NCBI GenBank assembly: GCA_963783195.1
Contig: CAWAMV010000004.1
Location: 2,294,001 to 2,358,000 of the forward strand
Length of the DNA: 64,000 bases
Direction: 5' to 3'
Source of the DNA: Croceibacterium_B sp963783195
GTDB taxonomy: Bacteria > Pseudomonadota > Alphaproteobacteria > Sphingomonadales > Sphingomonadaceae
Both the position numbers and the translations under genes were made by a program. Below, piece by piece: positions 52,068-62,358 of this stretch. Each line of letters begins with the position of its first letter. Positions within the stretch are counted from its first letter, which is position 1. The notes beneath the pieces are model-generated. The model worked only from the letters and a program-made list of their open reading frames with translations, was not told the DNA's origin and did not search any database.

Positions 52068-53348
52068 ATGTCGCAAGCACGCGTCGTTGTGTTGGGTGCA
52101 GGTCTGGGCGGCACGATCGCAGCCTATGAACTTGCCGAGGCCATGAAGGGCAAGGCGACCATTACCGTGATCAACAGGGGGGACGACTACTGGTTCGTCC
52201 CGTCGAACCCCTGGGTGGCGGTCGGCTGGCGCGAGCCCGAGGCGCTGCGTGTCCACCTTCCTCCGGTGATGCGGAAACACGGCATCGAATACACCGGCGT
52301 CGGAGCTCGGAAAGTCGACCCCAAGGCAAACCGCATCGAGCTGAACGACGATACCATTATCGAATACGACTACCTCGTCATCGCAACCGGGCCCGAACTG
52401 GCATTCGACGAAATCGAAGGATTCGGCCCCGATGCACACACCGTGTCGATTTGCGAAACCTCACATGCCGCTGCTGCCCACCGCAAGTTCGAGGAGCTGT
52501 GCGCCAATCCCCGTCCCATCGTGGTCGGAGCGACGCAGGGTGCCAGCTGCTACGGCCCCGCCTACGAGATGGCGATGACGCTCGACACCGAGCTCAAGAA
52601 GCGCGGCCTGCGCAACAAGGTTCCGATGACCTTCGTCACGCCAGAGCCATATATCGGTCACCTTGGCCTGGACGGCGTCGGAGACACCAAGGGGCTCCTC
52701 GAATCCGAGATGCGCAACCGCCACATCAAGTGGATCACCAACGCCAAGGTCGACAGTGTAGAGGCGGGCCTGATGCACCTGACCGAAGTCAACGAGGACG
52801 GGAGCGAAAAGAAGAAGCACGACCTCGAGTTCGGCTGGGGGATGCTGATGCCGCCCTTTCGTGGCATCAAGCCGTTGATGGGAATCGATGGGCTGGTGAA
52901 TCCGCGCGGGTTCGTTCTGGTCGACAAGCATCAGCGCAATCCGACATTTTCGAACGTCTTCGCGCTGGGCGTGTGCATCGCCATTCCGCCCACCGGCCCA
53001 ACGCCGATCCCTGTCGGTGTGCCAAAAACCGGCTTCATGATCGAAAGCATGGTCTCCGCGATCGTGCAAAACCTCAAACAGATCGTCGCGGGGCAGGAAC
53101 CCACACACGAAGCGACCTGGAACGCTATATGCCTTGCAGACTTTGGCGACGGAGGCGTGGCCTTCGTGGCCAAGCCGCAGATTCCGCCTCGCAACACCAA
53201 CTGGTCGTCGGAAGGCAAATGGGTCCATCTCGCGAAGATCGGCTTTGAGAAATACTTCCTGCGCAAGATCCGAAAGGGCGAGAGCGAACCATTCTATGAA
53301 AAGCTCGCCCTGCATGCGCTCGGCATCAAGAAACTGCAGTTCGACTAA
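52068..53348 (+). CDS. sqr: Sulfide:quinone oxidoreductase
   Basis: This 426-aa FAD flavoprotein oxidises sulfide to sulfane sulfur and reduces quinone. The N-terminal dinucleotide motif is VVVLGAGLGGTIAAYELAEA. Redox cysteines are Cys129 (VSICETSHA), Cys161 (TQGASCYGPAYE) and Cys303 (FALGVCIAIPP). The 32-residue spacing of the first two equals that of Cys127/Cys159 in Rhodobacter SQR. KTGFMIESMVSAIVQNL is the quinone-side signature. The start follows GAGGTGG. It is first in a rightward unit with DUF2892 and TolC. Confidence 0.93.
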   Translation: MSQARVVVLGAGLGGTIAAYELAEAMKGKATITVINRGDDYWFVPSNPWVAVGWREPEALRVHLPPVMRKHGIEYTGVGARKVDPKANRIELNDDTIIEYDYLVIATGPELAFDEIEGFGPDAHTVSICETSHAAAAHRKFEELCANPRPIVVGATQGASCYGPAYEMAMTLDTELKKRGLRNKVPMTFVTPEPYIGHLGLDGVGDTKGLLESEMRNRHIKWITNAKVDSVEAGLMHLTEVNEDGSEKKKHDLEFGWGMLMPPFRGIKPLMGIDGLVNPRGFVLVDKHQRNPTFSNVFALGVCIAIPPTGPTPIPVGVPKTGFMIESMVSAIVQNLKQIVAGQEPTHEATWNAICLADFGDGGVAFVAKPQIPPRNTNWSSEGKWVHLAKIGFEKYFLRKIRKGESEPFYEKLALHALGIKKLQFD

Positions 53349-53360
53349 GGAGCACTTGTG

Positions 53361-53561
53361 ATGAATCTCGATCGTGCGGTTCTCGCCTTCGCTGGCGTGA
53401 TGGTGATCGCCAGCGCTATTCTGTCGGTCACCGTCTCGCCATGGTGGATCGTCCTCACGATTTTCGCCGGGCTGAACATGTTGCAGGCCAGTTTGACCGG
53501 GTTCTGTCCGGCGGCGATGATCTTTCGCAAGCTCGGCATTCGCCAAGGCACCGCGTTCTGA
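53361..53561 (+). CDS. DUF2892 (YgaP-like) membrane protein
   Basis: This 66-aa protein has two membrane segments and the motif ASLTGFCPAAMIFRKLG, like the membrane part of YgaP, in which a rhodanese is fused to this domain. Here the rhodanese is a separate gene across the divergent promoter. AAGGAG eight bases before the ATG is a strong ribosome site. The family is found with sulfide and sulfur genes; its Cys may pass persulfide sulfur. Confidence 0.88.
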   Translation: MNLDRAVLAFAGVMVIASAILSVTVSPWWIVLTIFAGLNMLQASLTGFCPAAMIFRKLGIRQGTAF

Positions 53562-53566
53562 CGGTC

Positions 53567-54829
53567 ATGCGACTGACCGTACCTTACGGTGCCGCCATCA
53601 TCCTGTCGGCCGTTTTCCCCGATGCGCTGCAGGCACAATCACTGGAGGAAACGGTTGCCGCCGCGGTGGAACGGTCCCCGACGATAGCAGCCGCTGCAGC
53701 CCGCGAAGATTCCGCCGCGGCCGCCGTCGCCCAGGCGCATGCAGAACGAAACCCGACCGCGACGGCGCAGGGCCAGATCGGCGTCGGCCGCATCGATCCA
53801 GGGGGCTTCTTCGGCCTTCCGGCAGACTCCGTCACACCGCGCGTGGCGGAGGTCAGTGCCCAGTGGCCGCTCTTTACCGGCGGCCGCGTCGGCGCGGCCA
53901 TCGCTCAGGCCGACGCGGGGCGCGAGATCGCGGCGCTGAGTACGCACGGTGCGCGGCTCGACGTGCGCCTGCAGGTCGTTCGTGCCTATACGCAGGCGCT
54001 GGCGGGGCAGGAGCAGGAGCGGAGCTATGCTGCCCTGGAGACCGCCCTGGCCGAGGTGCTACGCCAATCCAGGCTGATGTTCAGCACCGGCGCGGCGACC
54101 TCGACCGACGTTGCCCAGGCAGAAGCCCGGCTTGCGGAGGCCCAGGCGGGACTGGCCCAGGCGAAAGGCGCGCTGGCCGAGGCAAATGCCCGTCTCACGC
54201 GGCTCGCTGGCGCACCGGTCGCGATCCAGACCCCGCTCCCCGAAGCTCCACCACTACCTCAGAACGCGCAGCTGGCCGCCGATCAGGCGATTGCCACCAA
54301 TCCGCAGGTCCAGCAGGCGCGAAAGGCCGCCACGTTCGCCGAAGCGAGTGTTCGGATGGCGCAGGCCGAGCGCCGCCCGACCGTCGCGGCCTACGCGCAG
54401 GCCTCGAGCATCCGCGACCAGTTCTTTCCCGGCTACAAGGCCGACGCGGCCAGTGTGGGCGTGCGAGCGCAATGGAATTTCTTCACCGGCGGCCGGACTT
54501 CGGCGAAGATCTCAAAGGCCGAGGCCGACGCCCGCGCCGCATCTTTCGATGCCGCCGCAGCTGAGGATCGGGTGGCGATTCAGGCGATACAGGGTTTCGA
54601 AGCAGTCAGGGCCGCGCGCGCCATGCTGACGGCAAACGAAAAGCGGGCGACTGCGACGCAAGAGGCGCTGCGTAGTACGCGTCTCGAAGTGAAAACGGGG
54701 ATCAAGCCACAACTCGCGCTGCTCGACGCCGAACGCGAAGCGATCGCCGCCCAATCGGCCTTGATCGAAGCAACCGGCAACTTGCTGACGGCCGCTTACA
54801 CCCTGCGCAGCATCACGGGCATGGACTGA
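53567..54829 (+). CDS. TolC family outer membrane channel
   Basis: This 420-aa protein has a signal peptide (GAAIILSAVFPDALQAQ) and the two tandem OEP domains (coiled-coil helices rich in Ala, Gln and Glu, separated by VSAQWPLFTGGR and VRAQWNFFTGGR). It would form the outer channel for the adaptor and permease encoded on the left arm. It starts five bases after the DUF2892 stop without a clear ribosome site, so translational coupling is likely. Confidence 0.9.
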   Translation: MRLTVPYGAAIILSAVFPDALQAQSLEETVAAAVERSPTIAAAAAREDSAAAAVAQAHAERNPTATAQGQIGVGRIDPGGFFGLPADSVTPRVAEVSAQWPLFTGGRVGAAIAQADAGREIAALSTHGARLDVRLQVVRAYTQALAGQEQERSYAALETALAEVLRQSRLMFSTGAATSTDVAQAEARLAEAQAGLAQAKGALAEANARLTRLAGAPVAIQTPLPEAPPLPQNAQLAADQAIATNPQVQQARKAATFAEASVRMAQAERRPTVAAYAQASSIRDQFFPGYKADAASVGVRAQWNFFTGGRTSAKISKAEADARAASFDAAAAEDRVAIQAIQGFEAVRAARAMLTANEKRATATQEALRSTRLEVKTGIKPQLALLDAEREAIAAQSALIEATGNLLTAAYTLRSITGMD

Positions 54830-54877
54830 CGCCCCACGGCCCGACTTCCGCGACTTGTTCGGCAACCAGGGGCCGGC

Positions 54878-54963
54878 TGGTGGACAGGGGTGGATTCGAA
54901 CCACCGTACGCTTGCGCGGGCAGATTTACAGTCTGCTGCCTTTAACCACTCGGCCACCTGTCC
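54878..54963 (-). tRNA. tRNA-Tyr (GTA anticodon)
   Basis: This is an 86-nt class II tRNA on the minus strand. Acceptor GGACAGG pairs with CCTGTCC, then A73 and encoded CCA. Anticodon stem GCAGA/TCTGC has loop CTGTAAA with anticodon GTA. A long variable arm (CCGCGCAAGCGTACGG region) and the T loop GGTTCGAATCC follow. Confidence 0.95.
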
Positions 54964-55041
54964 ACCGGAGTTGCCGGAGTGCGGGAAAACCCGCCAATTT
55001 GCAGACCCCGCGTTTGAGGGCCCCGGCCGAGAGGCGACCCC

Positions 55042-55887
55042 ATGGCGAAGCCGAGCTTGCCTGTCAATGGCCCGGCTGGCACAGGGCCGCGCATGGCAAA
55101 AGGCGGAAAGAAATCGCTGCGCGGGCGCGCAGGCAGAATGCAGGGGGGCCGCGGCTCGGGCCGGGCCACTCACGGCAACGTTCGACTGTGGGGGAGGCAC
55201 GCGGTTGAGGCCGCTCTCCTCAACCCCCGGAGGCAGCATCGCAAGCTCTGGGCAACGCGCGAAGGCATCGCCTCGCTCGACGGCGAACTGCCGGCCGACT
55301 TTGTTGTCGAGTATGCAGAGGTGGCCGATCTTGCTCGGCTGGTCGCGCGCGATGCGCCGCACCAGGGGTTGGTGCTCGAATGCGAGCCGCTCGACGACAT
55401 TCACCTGGAAGAAATCCTGGATGGGGAGCCCTCGCGCCCCATCGTGGTGCTCGACCAGGTGACGGATCCGCACAATGTCGGCGCAATCATGCGATCGGCC
55501 GCCGCGTTCGACGCCGCAGCCATCGTGACGCAGGACCGCCACGCGCCGCCGGAAAGCGGCGTACTGGCCAAGTCGGCTTCCGGTGCCCTGGAGATCGTTC
55601 CCTGGGTGAGGGTCGTCAATCTCGCGCGGGCGCTGGAGGAAGCCGCCGAGGCGGGATACTGGCGGATCGGTCTGGCAGGAGAAGCCGAGGCAACGTTTGC
55701 CGAGGTCCTGCCAGCTGGCCCCGTCGCGCTCGTCCTGGGGGCCGAAGGGGAAGGCTTGCGGCACAACATCGCCGCGCATTGCGACGCACTCGCTCGCTTG
55801 CCCATGACCGGCTCGATCGAAAGCCTCAACGTCTCCAATGCCGCAGCCATCGCGCTCTACGCCGTGGCGACCCGCTCCGTGGAATGA
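55042..55887 (+). CDS. rlmB: 23S rRNA (guanosine-2'-O-)-methyltransferase RlmB (SpoU family)
   Basis: This 281-aa SPOUT enzyme methylates G2251 of 23S rRNA. The three SpoU motifs are present: DPHNVGAIMRSA, VALVLGAEGEGL and SLNVSNAAAIALY. A basic Gly/Arg/Lys-rich N-terminus of about 45 residues precedes the L30e-like RNA-binding domain (LWGRHAVEAALL). ATG 55042 follows GAGAGGCG; ATG 55093 is an alternative. Confidence 0.92.
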   Translation: MAKPSLPVNGPAGTGPRMAKGGKKSLRGRAGRMQGGRGSGRATHGNVRLWGRHAVEAALLNPRRQHRKLWATREGIASLDGELPADFVVEYAEVADLARLVARDAPHQGLVLECEPLDDIHLEEILDGEPSRPIVVLDQVTDPHNVGAIMRSAAAFDAAAIVTQDRHAPPESGVLAKSASGALEIVPWVRVVNLARALEEAAEAGYWRIGLAGEAEATFAEVLPAGPVALVLGAEGEGLRHNIAAHCDALARLPMTGSIESLNVSNAAAIALYAVATRSVE

Positions 55888-55920
55888 CCTTAGAGGAATA
55901 GCGCCCGATCAGAATGCGAA

Positions 55921-55964
55921 GGGCCGCCCTTGCGGACGGCCCCATCTCGAGCTTGCGGAGCTCG
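55921..55964. terminator. Two hairpins between convergent rlmB and hupB
   Basis: GGGCCG/CGGCCC (55921-55942, stem extended by an inner pair of Cs and Gs) is followed by CGAGCT/AGCTCG (55948-55964). They fit termination of both convergent genes, though no long T-run is present. Confidence 0.55.
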
Positions 55965-55972
55965 ACCAGCCG

Positions 55973-56245
55973 TCAGTTGACCGAATCCTTGAGCCCCTTG
56001 CCCGCCTTGAACTTGGGCTGGGTCGACGCCTTGATCGTCATCGGCTCGCCGGTCCGCGGGTTGCGTCCCGTCGAGGCCTTGCGCTTGGCGACCGAGAAGG
56101 TCCCGAAGCCGACTAATCGAACTTCGTCGCCACGCGTAAGCGCGCCGGTGATCGTGTCGAAAACGCCTTCTACAGCCTTGGTCGCGTCGTTGCGCGAAAG
56201 GCCGCTCGCTTCCGCCACGGCTCCGATGAGTTCATTCTTGTTCAT
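55973..56245 (-). CDS. hupB: DNA-binding protein HU
   Basis: This 90-aa histone-like protein starts MNKNELIGAVAEASGLSRND and carries the DNA-binding arm signature GFGTFSVAKRKASTGRNPRT. It is 250 bases downstream of lon on the same strand, the usual lon-hupB order. The start is set by homology; the frame continues upstream without family character. Confidence 0.96.
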   Translation of the reverse strand: MNKNELIGAVAEASGLSRNDATKAVEGVFDTITGALTRGDEVRLVGFGTFSVAKRKASTGRNPRTGEPMTIKASTQPKFKAGKGLKDSVN

Positions 56246-56495
56246 TGGTCGAGCATCCCCCTCATGAAATGCAATTCGGTCATGGCGTGGAATCGCCGCG
56301 CGATGGGCGCGAAATTGAGCGGCTTTTCCGTCGGCTGTCAAAGCCAAAGCCCCGAAACACTGCCCGAATCCGCTAATTCGCCGGCTCAGGTCGTCGCATT
56401 AAGCAAGATCCGCCCCCTCGCCGTATCGGCGGTTGGCACGAACAACGCCTGCACAATGCGAGTCGCTGCGCCGCACCATTCCCGCCGCTGCTCCG

Positions 56496-58889
<2,394 letters not shown>

Positions 58890-59088
58890 TTGATTGGAAT
58901 CCGTCTTTTTGGCGCGGCACGATGCAAGGCGCACGCGTGTGCTTCATACAGAGATATGGGATCGCACCACCCGCTCCGCAACAGTGAGAACCGGGCAATC
59001 CCCCGCGGGCCTTTACTCTTGCCGTTTCCCCAAGCTTGAGGGTGTGTTACCAGCTTTCCAAGACCTGCCTTTTCGCAGCCAGGGGGCA

Positions 59089-59700
59089 ATGGAAGAACGG
59101 CGCGACGAACGACACGGCATCACCGTTCCCGGTCGGTATCGCACGGGCAGCGGGATGGCCGTCGAGGTTACCTTGCGCGACCTCTCCCGCGGCGGGTGCC
59201 AGATACACGATCGCCTGGGGCGACTGTCGGTTGAACAATTCCTCACAATCCGAATAGGTCCGATTGGTCCGATCGATTCCCGGGTCCGCTGGCTCGACGG
59301 CCGCGTGGCCGGGATCCGCTTCGACCAACCGCTGGCGGATTCAGTGCTCGATCACATCTGCGCGATCGCCGAGGAAAGTGGTGGGGCACCGCCGAAACCA
59401 GCTCAGGTCGAGGCCTTGCGCGAGTCGGTGGAGACGAACGACGGAGGCAAGCTGCGCAGGCTCGATCTACTGGAGAGGGAGCGGCAGTACAACGAGTTGA
59501 TTCGCGCGCTGGACGTCAACGATGAAGGCGAAGAAGTTCTCGTCGGGCTGGACCGCAAGCAAAGCGAGTGGCTCATCCGCTGGCGGCGCGAACAGCGCGC
59601 CGAGCGCGAGGCGAGAGCCAATTACCGCACCGAGAAGTCCAGGGCCGACAGGCTCGAAGAACTGCACGAGCAGACCCGCAAGAGCCTGCTCGGCTACTGA
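59089..59700 (+). CDS. PilZ domain protein with charged C-terminal tail
   Basis: This 203-aa protein begins with a PilZ domain: MEERRDERHG supplies the RxxxR arm and LRDLSRGGCQI the D-x-S-x-x-G motif, both needed to bind cyclic di-GMP. A second half (about residues 120-203) is strongly charged and helical (RRLDLLERERQYNELIRALD ... RREQRAEREARANYRTEK), probably coiled coil. It may be an effector for signals made by the GGDEF-EAL protein. ATG 59089 follows AGGGGG. Confidence 0.82.
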   Translation: MEERRDERHGITVPGRYRTGSGMAVEVTLRDLSRGGCQIHDRLGRLSVEQFLTIRIGPIGPIDSRVRWLDGRVAGIRFDQPLADSVLDHICAIAEESGGAPPKPAQVEALRESVETNDGGKLRRLDLLERERQYNELIRALDVNDEGEEVLVGLDRKQSEWLIRWRREQRAEREARANYRTEKSRADRLEELHEQTRKSLLGY

Positions 59701-59716
59701 GCCGAACTCCCGGGCC

Positions 59717-60052
59717 CTACATGCCGGGAAGCTTGAATCCCGGCGGAAGCGCCATGCCCGATTGCACCTTCTGCATCTCCGCATTGGCCGCCTGATCGGC
59801 CTTGGCCCGCGTATCGTTGAACGCGGCCGTGACAAGGTCTTCGAGCATCTGCTTGTCGTCCGGCACGATCAGGCTGTCATCGATCGACACCGAGAGAATG
59901 CGGCCCTTGGCCGTGGCGCGGATCTTGACGAGCCCGCCGCCCGAGCTTCCCTCGACCTCGATCGTGTCGAGCTTCACCTGCGCATCGTTCATCTGCTTTT
60001 GAATGTTCTCCGCCGCCTGCTGCGCGGCCTTGAGCATTTCTTCCATGTCCAT
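59717..60052 (-). CDS. YbaB/EbfC family nucleoid-associated protein
   Basis: This 111-aa protein begins MDMEEMLKAAQQAAENIQKQ and has the family core VEGSSGGGLVKIRATAKGRI with LEDLVTAAFNDTRAKAD. It binds DNA as a dimer. It lies 22 bases downstream of dnaX, the arrangement found in most bacteria. The start follows AAGGAA. Confidence 0.94.
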   Translation of the reverse strand: MDMEEMLKAAQQAAENIQKQMNDAQVKLDTIEVEGSSGGGLVKIRATAKGRILSVSIDDSLIVPDDKQMLEDLVTAAFNDTRAKADQAANAEMQKVQSGMALPPGFKLPGM

Positions 60053-60074
60053 CGGTCAATTCCTTTTCGGGCGG

Positions 60075-61850
60075 TCAGGCCCGCCTGCTCCAGTTTCGTT
60101 CCGCCCCGGCGACTTCCCCCTCTTCGACCAGTTCCGCATCGGGAAAAGCTGCGAAGGCCGCCTCGACGAGGGGGTCGGCGAGAAGCCGGGCGCGGGCAAT
60201 CTCCTTTTCAGCCTGCGCCTGCTCCCTCAGCGAGGGAAGATGATCGCCCGTACCCCGCGTGACCTGCCAACGATCGCCCGTGGCCTTCAGCAAGGCATCG
60301 CGCAGGTCCGGACCAGGATCTTCCACCATCCCGGGGGCGAGATCGTAGACCAGTTCGCCCTGCTTCAGGGACACCACCCTCACCCAGTCGCGCATCGTCT
60401 GGGCCACGGCCAGTGCGCCCGACTGATCGACGAGGGCAATGAGGATTTCCCACTCGACCTGCGCGGATGCTCCGTCGGTCGGGGCATCGCCGGTCTGCGC
60501 AGGAGCATGTGCGGCTCCATTTTGCGCCAGGTGCTCGATCCGCCGGGCGAGATCGCCCGGATCGGGCAACGTCGCCGCGTGCAAAACGCGAAGCAGCGCC
60601 ATTTGCGCGGCGACGAGCGGATCGGGCGCCTTGCGAACTTCGGAATGTCCCTTGAGCACGAGCTGCCAGAGGCGATGGATCTGTGCCGCCGAGAGTCCCT
60701 GCGCCCAGCTTTCGAGCGCCTCGCGCTCATCTTGCGTCGCGGCGTTCTCGGCGCCGTGCGCGATTTGCGCCAGGGCGATCTTGTGCGTCAGGTCCATCAG
60801 GCCGCGCATCAGCGCCAGTGGTTCAACGCCAAGCGAATACTGGTTGTCGATCTCGGCGATCAGCGCCTGCGGATCGCCCTCGAGCATCGCCCGGAACAAT
60901 CGCCGCTGGGCGCCCTTGTCGGCCAGCCCCAGCATGTCGCGCACCCGGGCGGCGGTGATCCGGCTGCCGCCTTCGAGATCGGCATGGGCGATCGCCTGGT
61001 CGAGAATGGACAGGCCGTCGCGGCTCGAACCCTCGGCTGCCGAAGCGATGATCGCCAGCGCCTCCGGCTCTGCCTCGACGCCTTCCTGGCGGCAGATGGA
61101 GGCGAATTGCTGTTCGAGCAGGTCCTTGGGAATGCGCCGCAGGTCGAACCGCTGCGTGCGGCTGAGCACGGTGACCGGCAGTTTGTCGACCTCGGTCGTG
61201 GCGAAGAGGAATTTCACATGCGCCGGCGGTTCTTCCAGCGTCTTGAGGAGCGCGTTGAACGCATTCCTCGTCAGCATGTGGACCTCGTCGATGATGTAGA
61301 TCTTGTAGCGCGCGCTGACCGCGGCGTAGCGAACCGCTTCGATGATTTCGCGCACGTCGTCGACGCCGGTGTGGCTCGCTGCGTCCATCTCGATCACGTC
61401 GATGTGACGACCCTCGGCGATTGCCTTGCAAGGTTCACACACGCCGCACGGGTCGATCGTCGGCCCACCCTGCCCGTCAGGCCCAACGCAGTTCAGCGCC
61501 TTGGCGATCAGGCGGGCGGTCGAGGTCTTGCCGACCCCGCGCACGCCGGTCATCAGGAAGGCGTGGGCCAGCCGGTCGCGCTGGATCGCGTTGGCGAGCG
61601 TCTGCACCATCGAGTCCTGCCCGATGAGCTGGGAAAAGGTCTGCGGCCGGTACTTGCGAGCAAGCACCCGGTAGGGCTGGCTTGCCGGAGCTGATGACGA
61701 TGGCGGTGCCGGCCTTGGTGATTCGGTGGCAGTCTCTGGCGCTGCCGAAGCTCGGGGCCGGGGCAGGGCGGTCCGGCGAACATCGCGGACTGCCCCGCCG
61801 CCTCGAGCTCGGCGGCCGAAGGGGCTGTCTCTTCCTCGTCCGTCTTCCAC
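60075..61850 (-). CDS. dnaX: DNA polymerase III subunit gamma/tau, N-terminal frame disrupted
   Basis: This about 591-aa clamp-loader ATPase has YRVLARKYRPQTF, Walker A GVRGVGKTSTARLIAKAL, zinc cysteines (DPCGVCEPCKAI), Walker B IIDEVHMLT and the sensor region FLFATTEVDKLPVTVLSRTQ. The frame holding all of this begins at GTG 61850 without a ribosome site, and its first 40 residues look unnatural (Arg-rich). A different frame from ATG 61885 (MGDSPENSGDLPWKTDEEE) looks like the native N-terminus. The two are out of register by one base. Confidence 0.9.
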   Translation of the reverse strand: MEDGRGRDSPFGRRARGGGAVRDVRRTALPRPRASAAPETATESPRPAPPSSSAPASQPYRVLARKYRPQTFSQLIGQDSMVQTLANAIQRDRLAHAFLMTGVRGVGKTSTARLIAKALNCVGPDGQGGPTIDPCGVCEPCKAIAEGRHIDVIEMDAASHTGVDDVREIIEAVRYAAVSARYKIYIIDEVHMLTRNAFNALLKTLEEPPAHVKFLFATTEVDKLPVTVLSRTQRFDLRRIPKDLLEQQFASICRQEGVEAEPEALAIIASAAEGSSRDGLSILDQAIAHADLEGGSRITAARVRDMLGLADKGAQRRLFRAMLEGDPQALIAEIDNQYSLGVEPLALMRGLMDLTHKIALAQIAHGAENAATQDEREALESWAQGLSAAQIHRLWQLVLKGHSEVRKAPDPLVAAQMALLRVLHAATLPDPGDLARRIEHLAQNGAAHAPAQTGDAPTDGASAQVEWEILIALVDQSGALAVAQTMRDWVRVVSLKQGELVYDLAPGMVEDPGPDLRDALLKATGDRWQVTRGTGDHLPSLREQAQAEKEIARARLLADPLVEAAFAAFPDAELVEEGEVAGAERNWSRRA

Positions 61851-61885
61851 GGAAGGTCGCCGCTGTTTTCCGGTGAATCACCCAT
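61738..61885 (-). other. Probable native N-terminal segment of dnaX in a shifted frame
   Basis: From ATG 61885 the acidic sequence MGDSPENSGDLPWKTDEEET continues with APSAAELEAAGQSAMF, resembling the start of sphingomonad DnaX as I remember it. Joining it to ASAAPETATESPRPAPP of the main frame needs one extra base (or two fewer) somewhere in the GC-rich run around 61750-61785. A sequencing deletion, a true mutation, or use of GTG 61850 are all possible. Confidence 0.55.
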
Positions 61886-61941
61886 GCACGACTAGGTAGG
61901 CATTCAGGCCCGCGATGTCATGGCAACAATGATGGGGAAAA

Positions 61942-62028
61942 GGAGCCGGGCGACCCGCTGCAATCAACCTGGGCTGCTTCCTTCCGGACCTGACCCGTTG
62001 AGCCGACGCGAACGTCCACCCGACTCCC
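61942..62028 (-). ncRNA. ffs: 4.5S signal recognition particle RNA
   Basis: On the minus strand the conserved SRP domain IV hairpin is present: GGTCAGGTCCGGAAGGAAGC followed by AGCCC. The 5' end GGAGTCGGGTGG pairs with the 3' end (CCGCTGGGC..., ending CGGCTCC) over about 12 bases including G.T pairs, closing a rod. TTTT follows at 61938-61941 as a terminator. It sits upstream of dnaX, as in many bacteria. The exact 5' end is inferred from pairing. Confidence 0.93.
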
Positions 62029-62064
62029 GGGCGGCCATATGGCGGCGCAGCGCCGGGAAATCAA

Positions 62065-62343
62065 CTAGCGGAAGTTGTCCGCATAGGCCTGCAGCTTGAG
62101 CTTGCGCGGCGGCGTGGGGTGGACGATCGCCGCGATGCCATGCTTTTCGGCATAGGCCTGCGCCTCTTCGCAGCTTGAGAACCTGAGCTGGACCTGCTGG
62201 CGGGTATCGCCGCTGCCGGCCCACCCCATCAGGGGATCGGGCTTCTTCGCCTCTGCCGGGACGAAATCGAGAACCCACTGGTCGGTCAGCGCCCTGCCGG
62301 ACTGCATGGCGTTCTTCGGGCGTTGGTAGATGCGTGCCTGCAT
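62065..62343 (-). CDS. NDUFS4 family (complex I accessory) protein
   Basis: This 92-aa protein has the ETC_C1_NDUFS4 pattern: ARIYQRPKNAMQSGRALTDQ, then WVLDFVP, MGWAGSGDTRQQVQLRF and AYAEKHGIAAIV. The mitochondrial homologue is an accessory subunit of NADH dehydrogenase; alphaproteobacteria share it. It follows GGGGAG and lies between hrpB and ffs, away from any nuo genes seen here. Confidence 0.92.
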   Translation of the reverse strand: MQARIYQRPKNAMQSGRALTDQWVLDFVPAEAKKPDPLMGWAGSGDTRQQVQLRFSSCEEAQAYAEKHGIAAIVHPTPPRKLKLQAYADNFR

Positions 62344-62358
62344 GATGCTCCCCGTAAT

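Noticed and set aside
58890..59088. Possible heat-shock promoter for lon (CCCATAT on the minus strand at 58954-58960)
   Set aside because: No acceptable CTTGAA-like -35 at the right distance, so the match is too weak to annotate.
60075..61850. Programmed frameshift site in the 3' part of dnaX (A-rich slippery run as in E. coli)
   Set aside because: No A AAA AAG-like heptamer was seen in the part of the gene after the ATPase domains.
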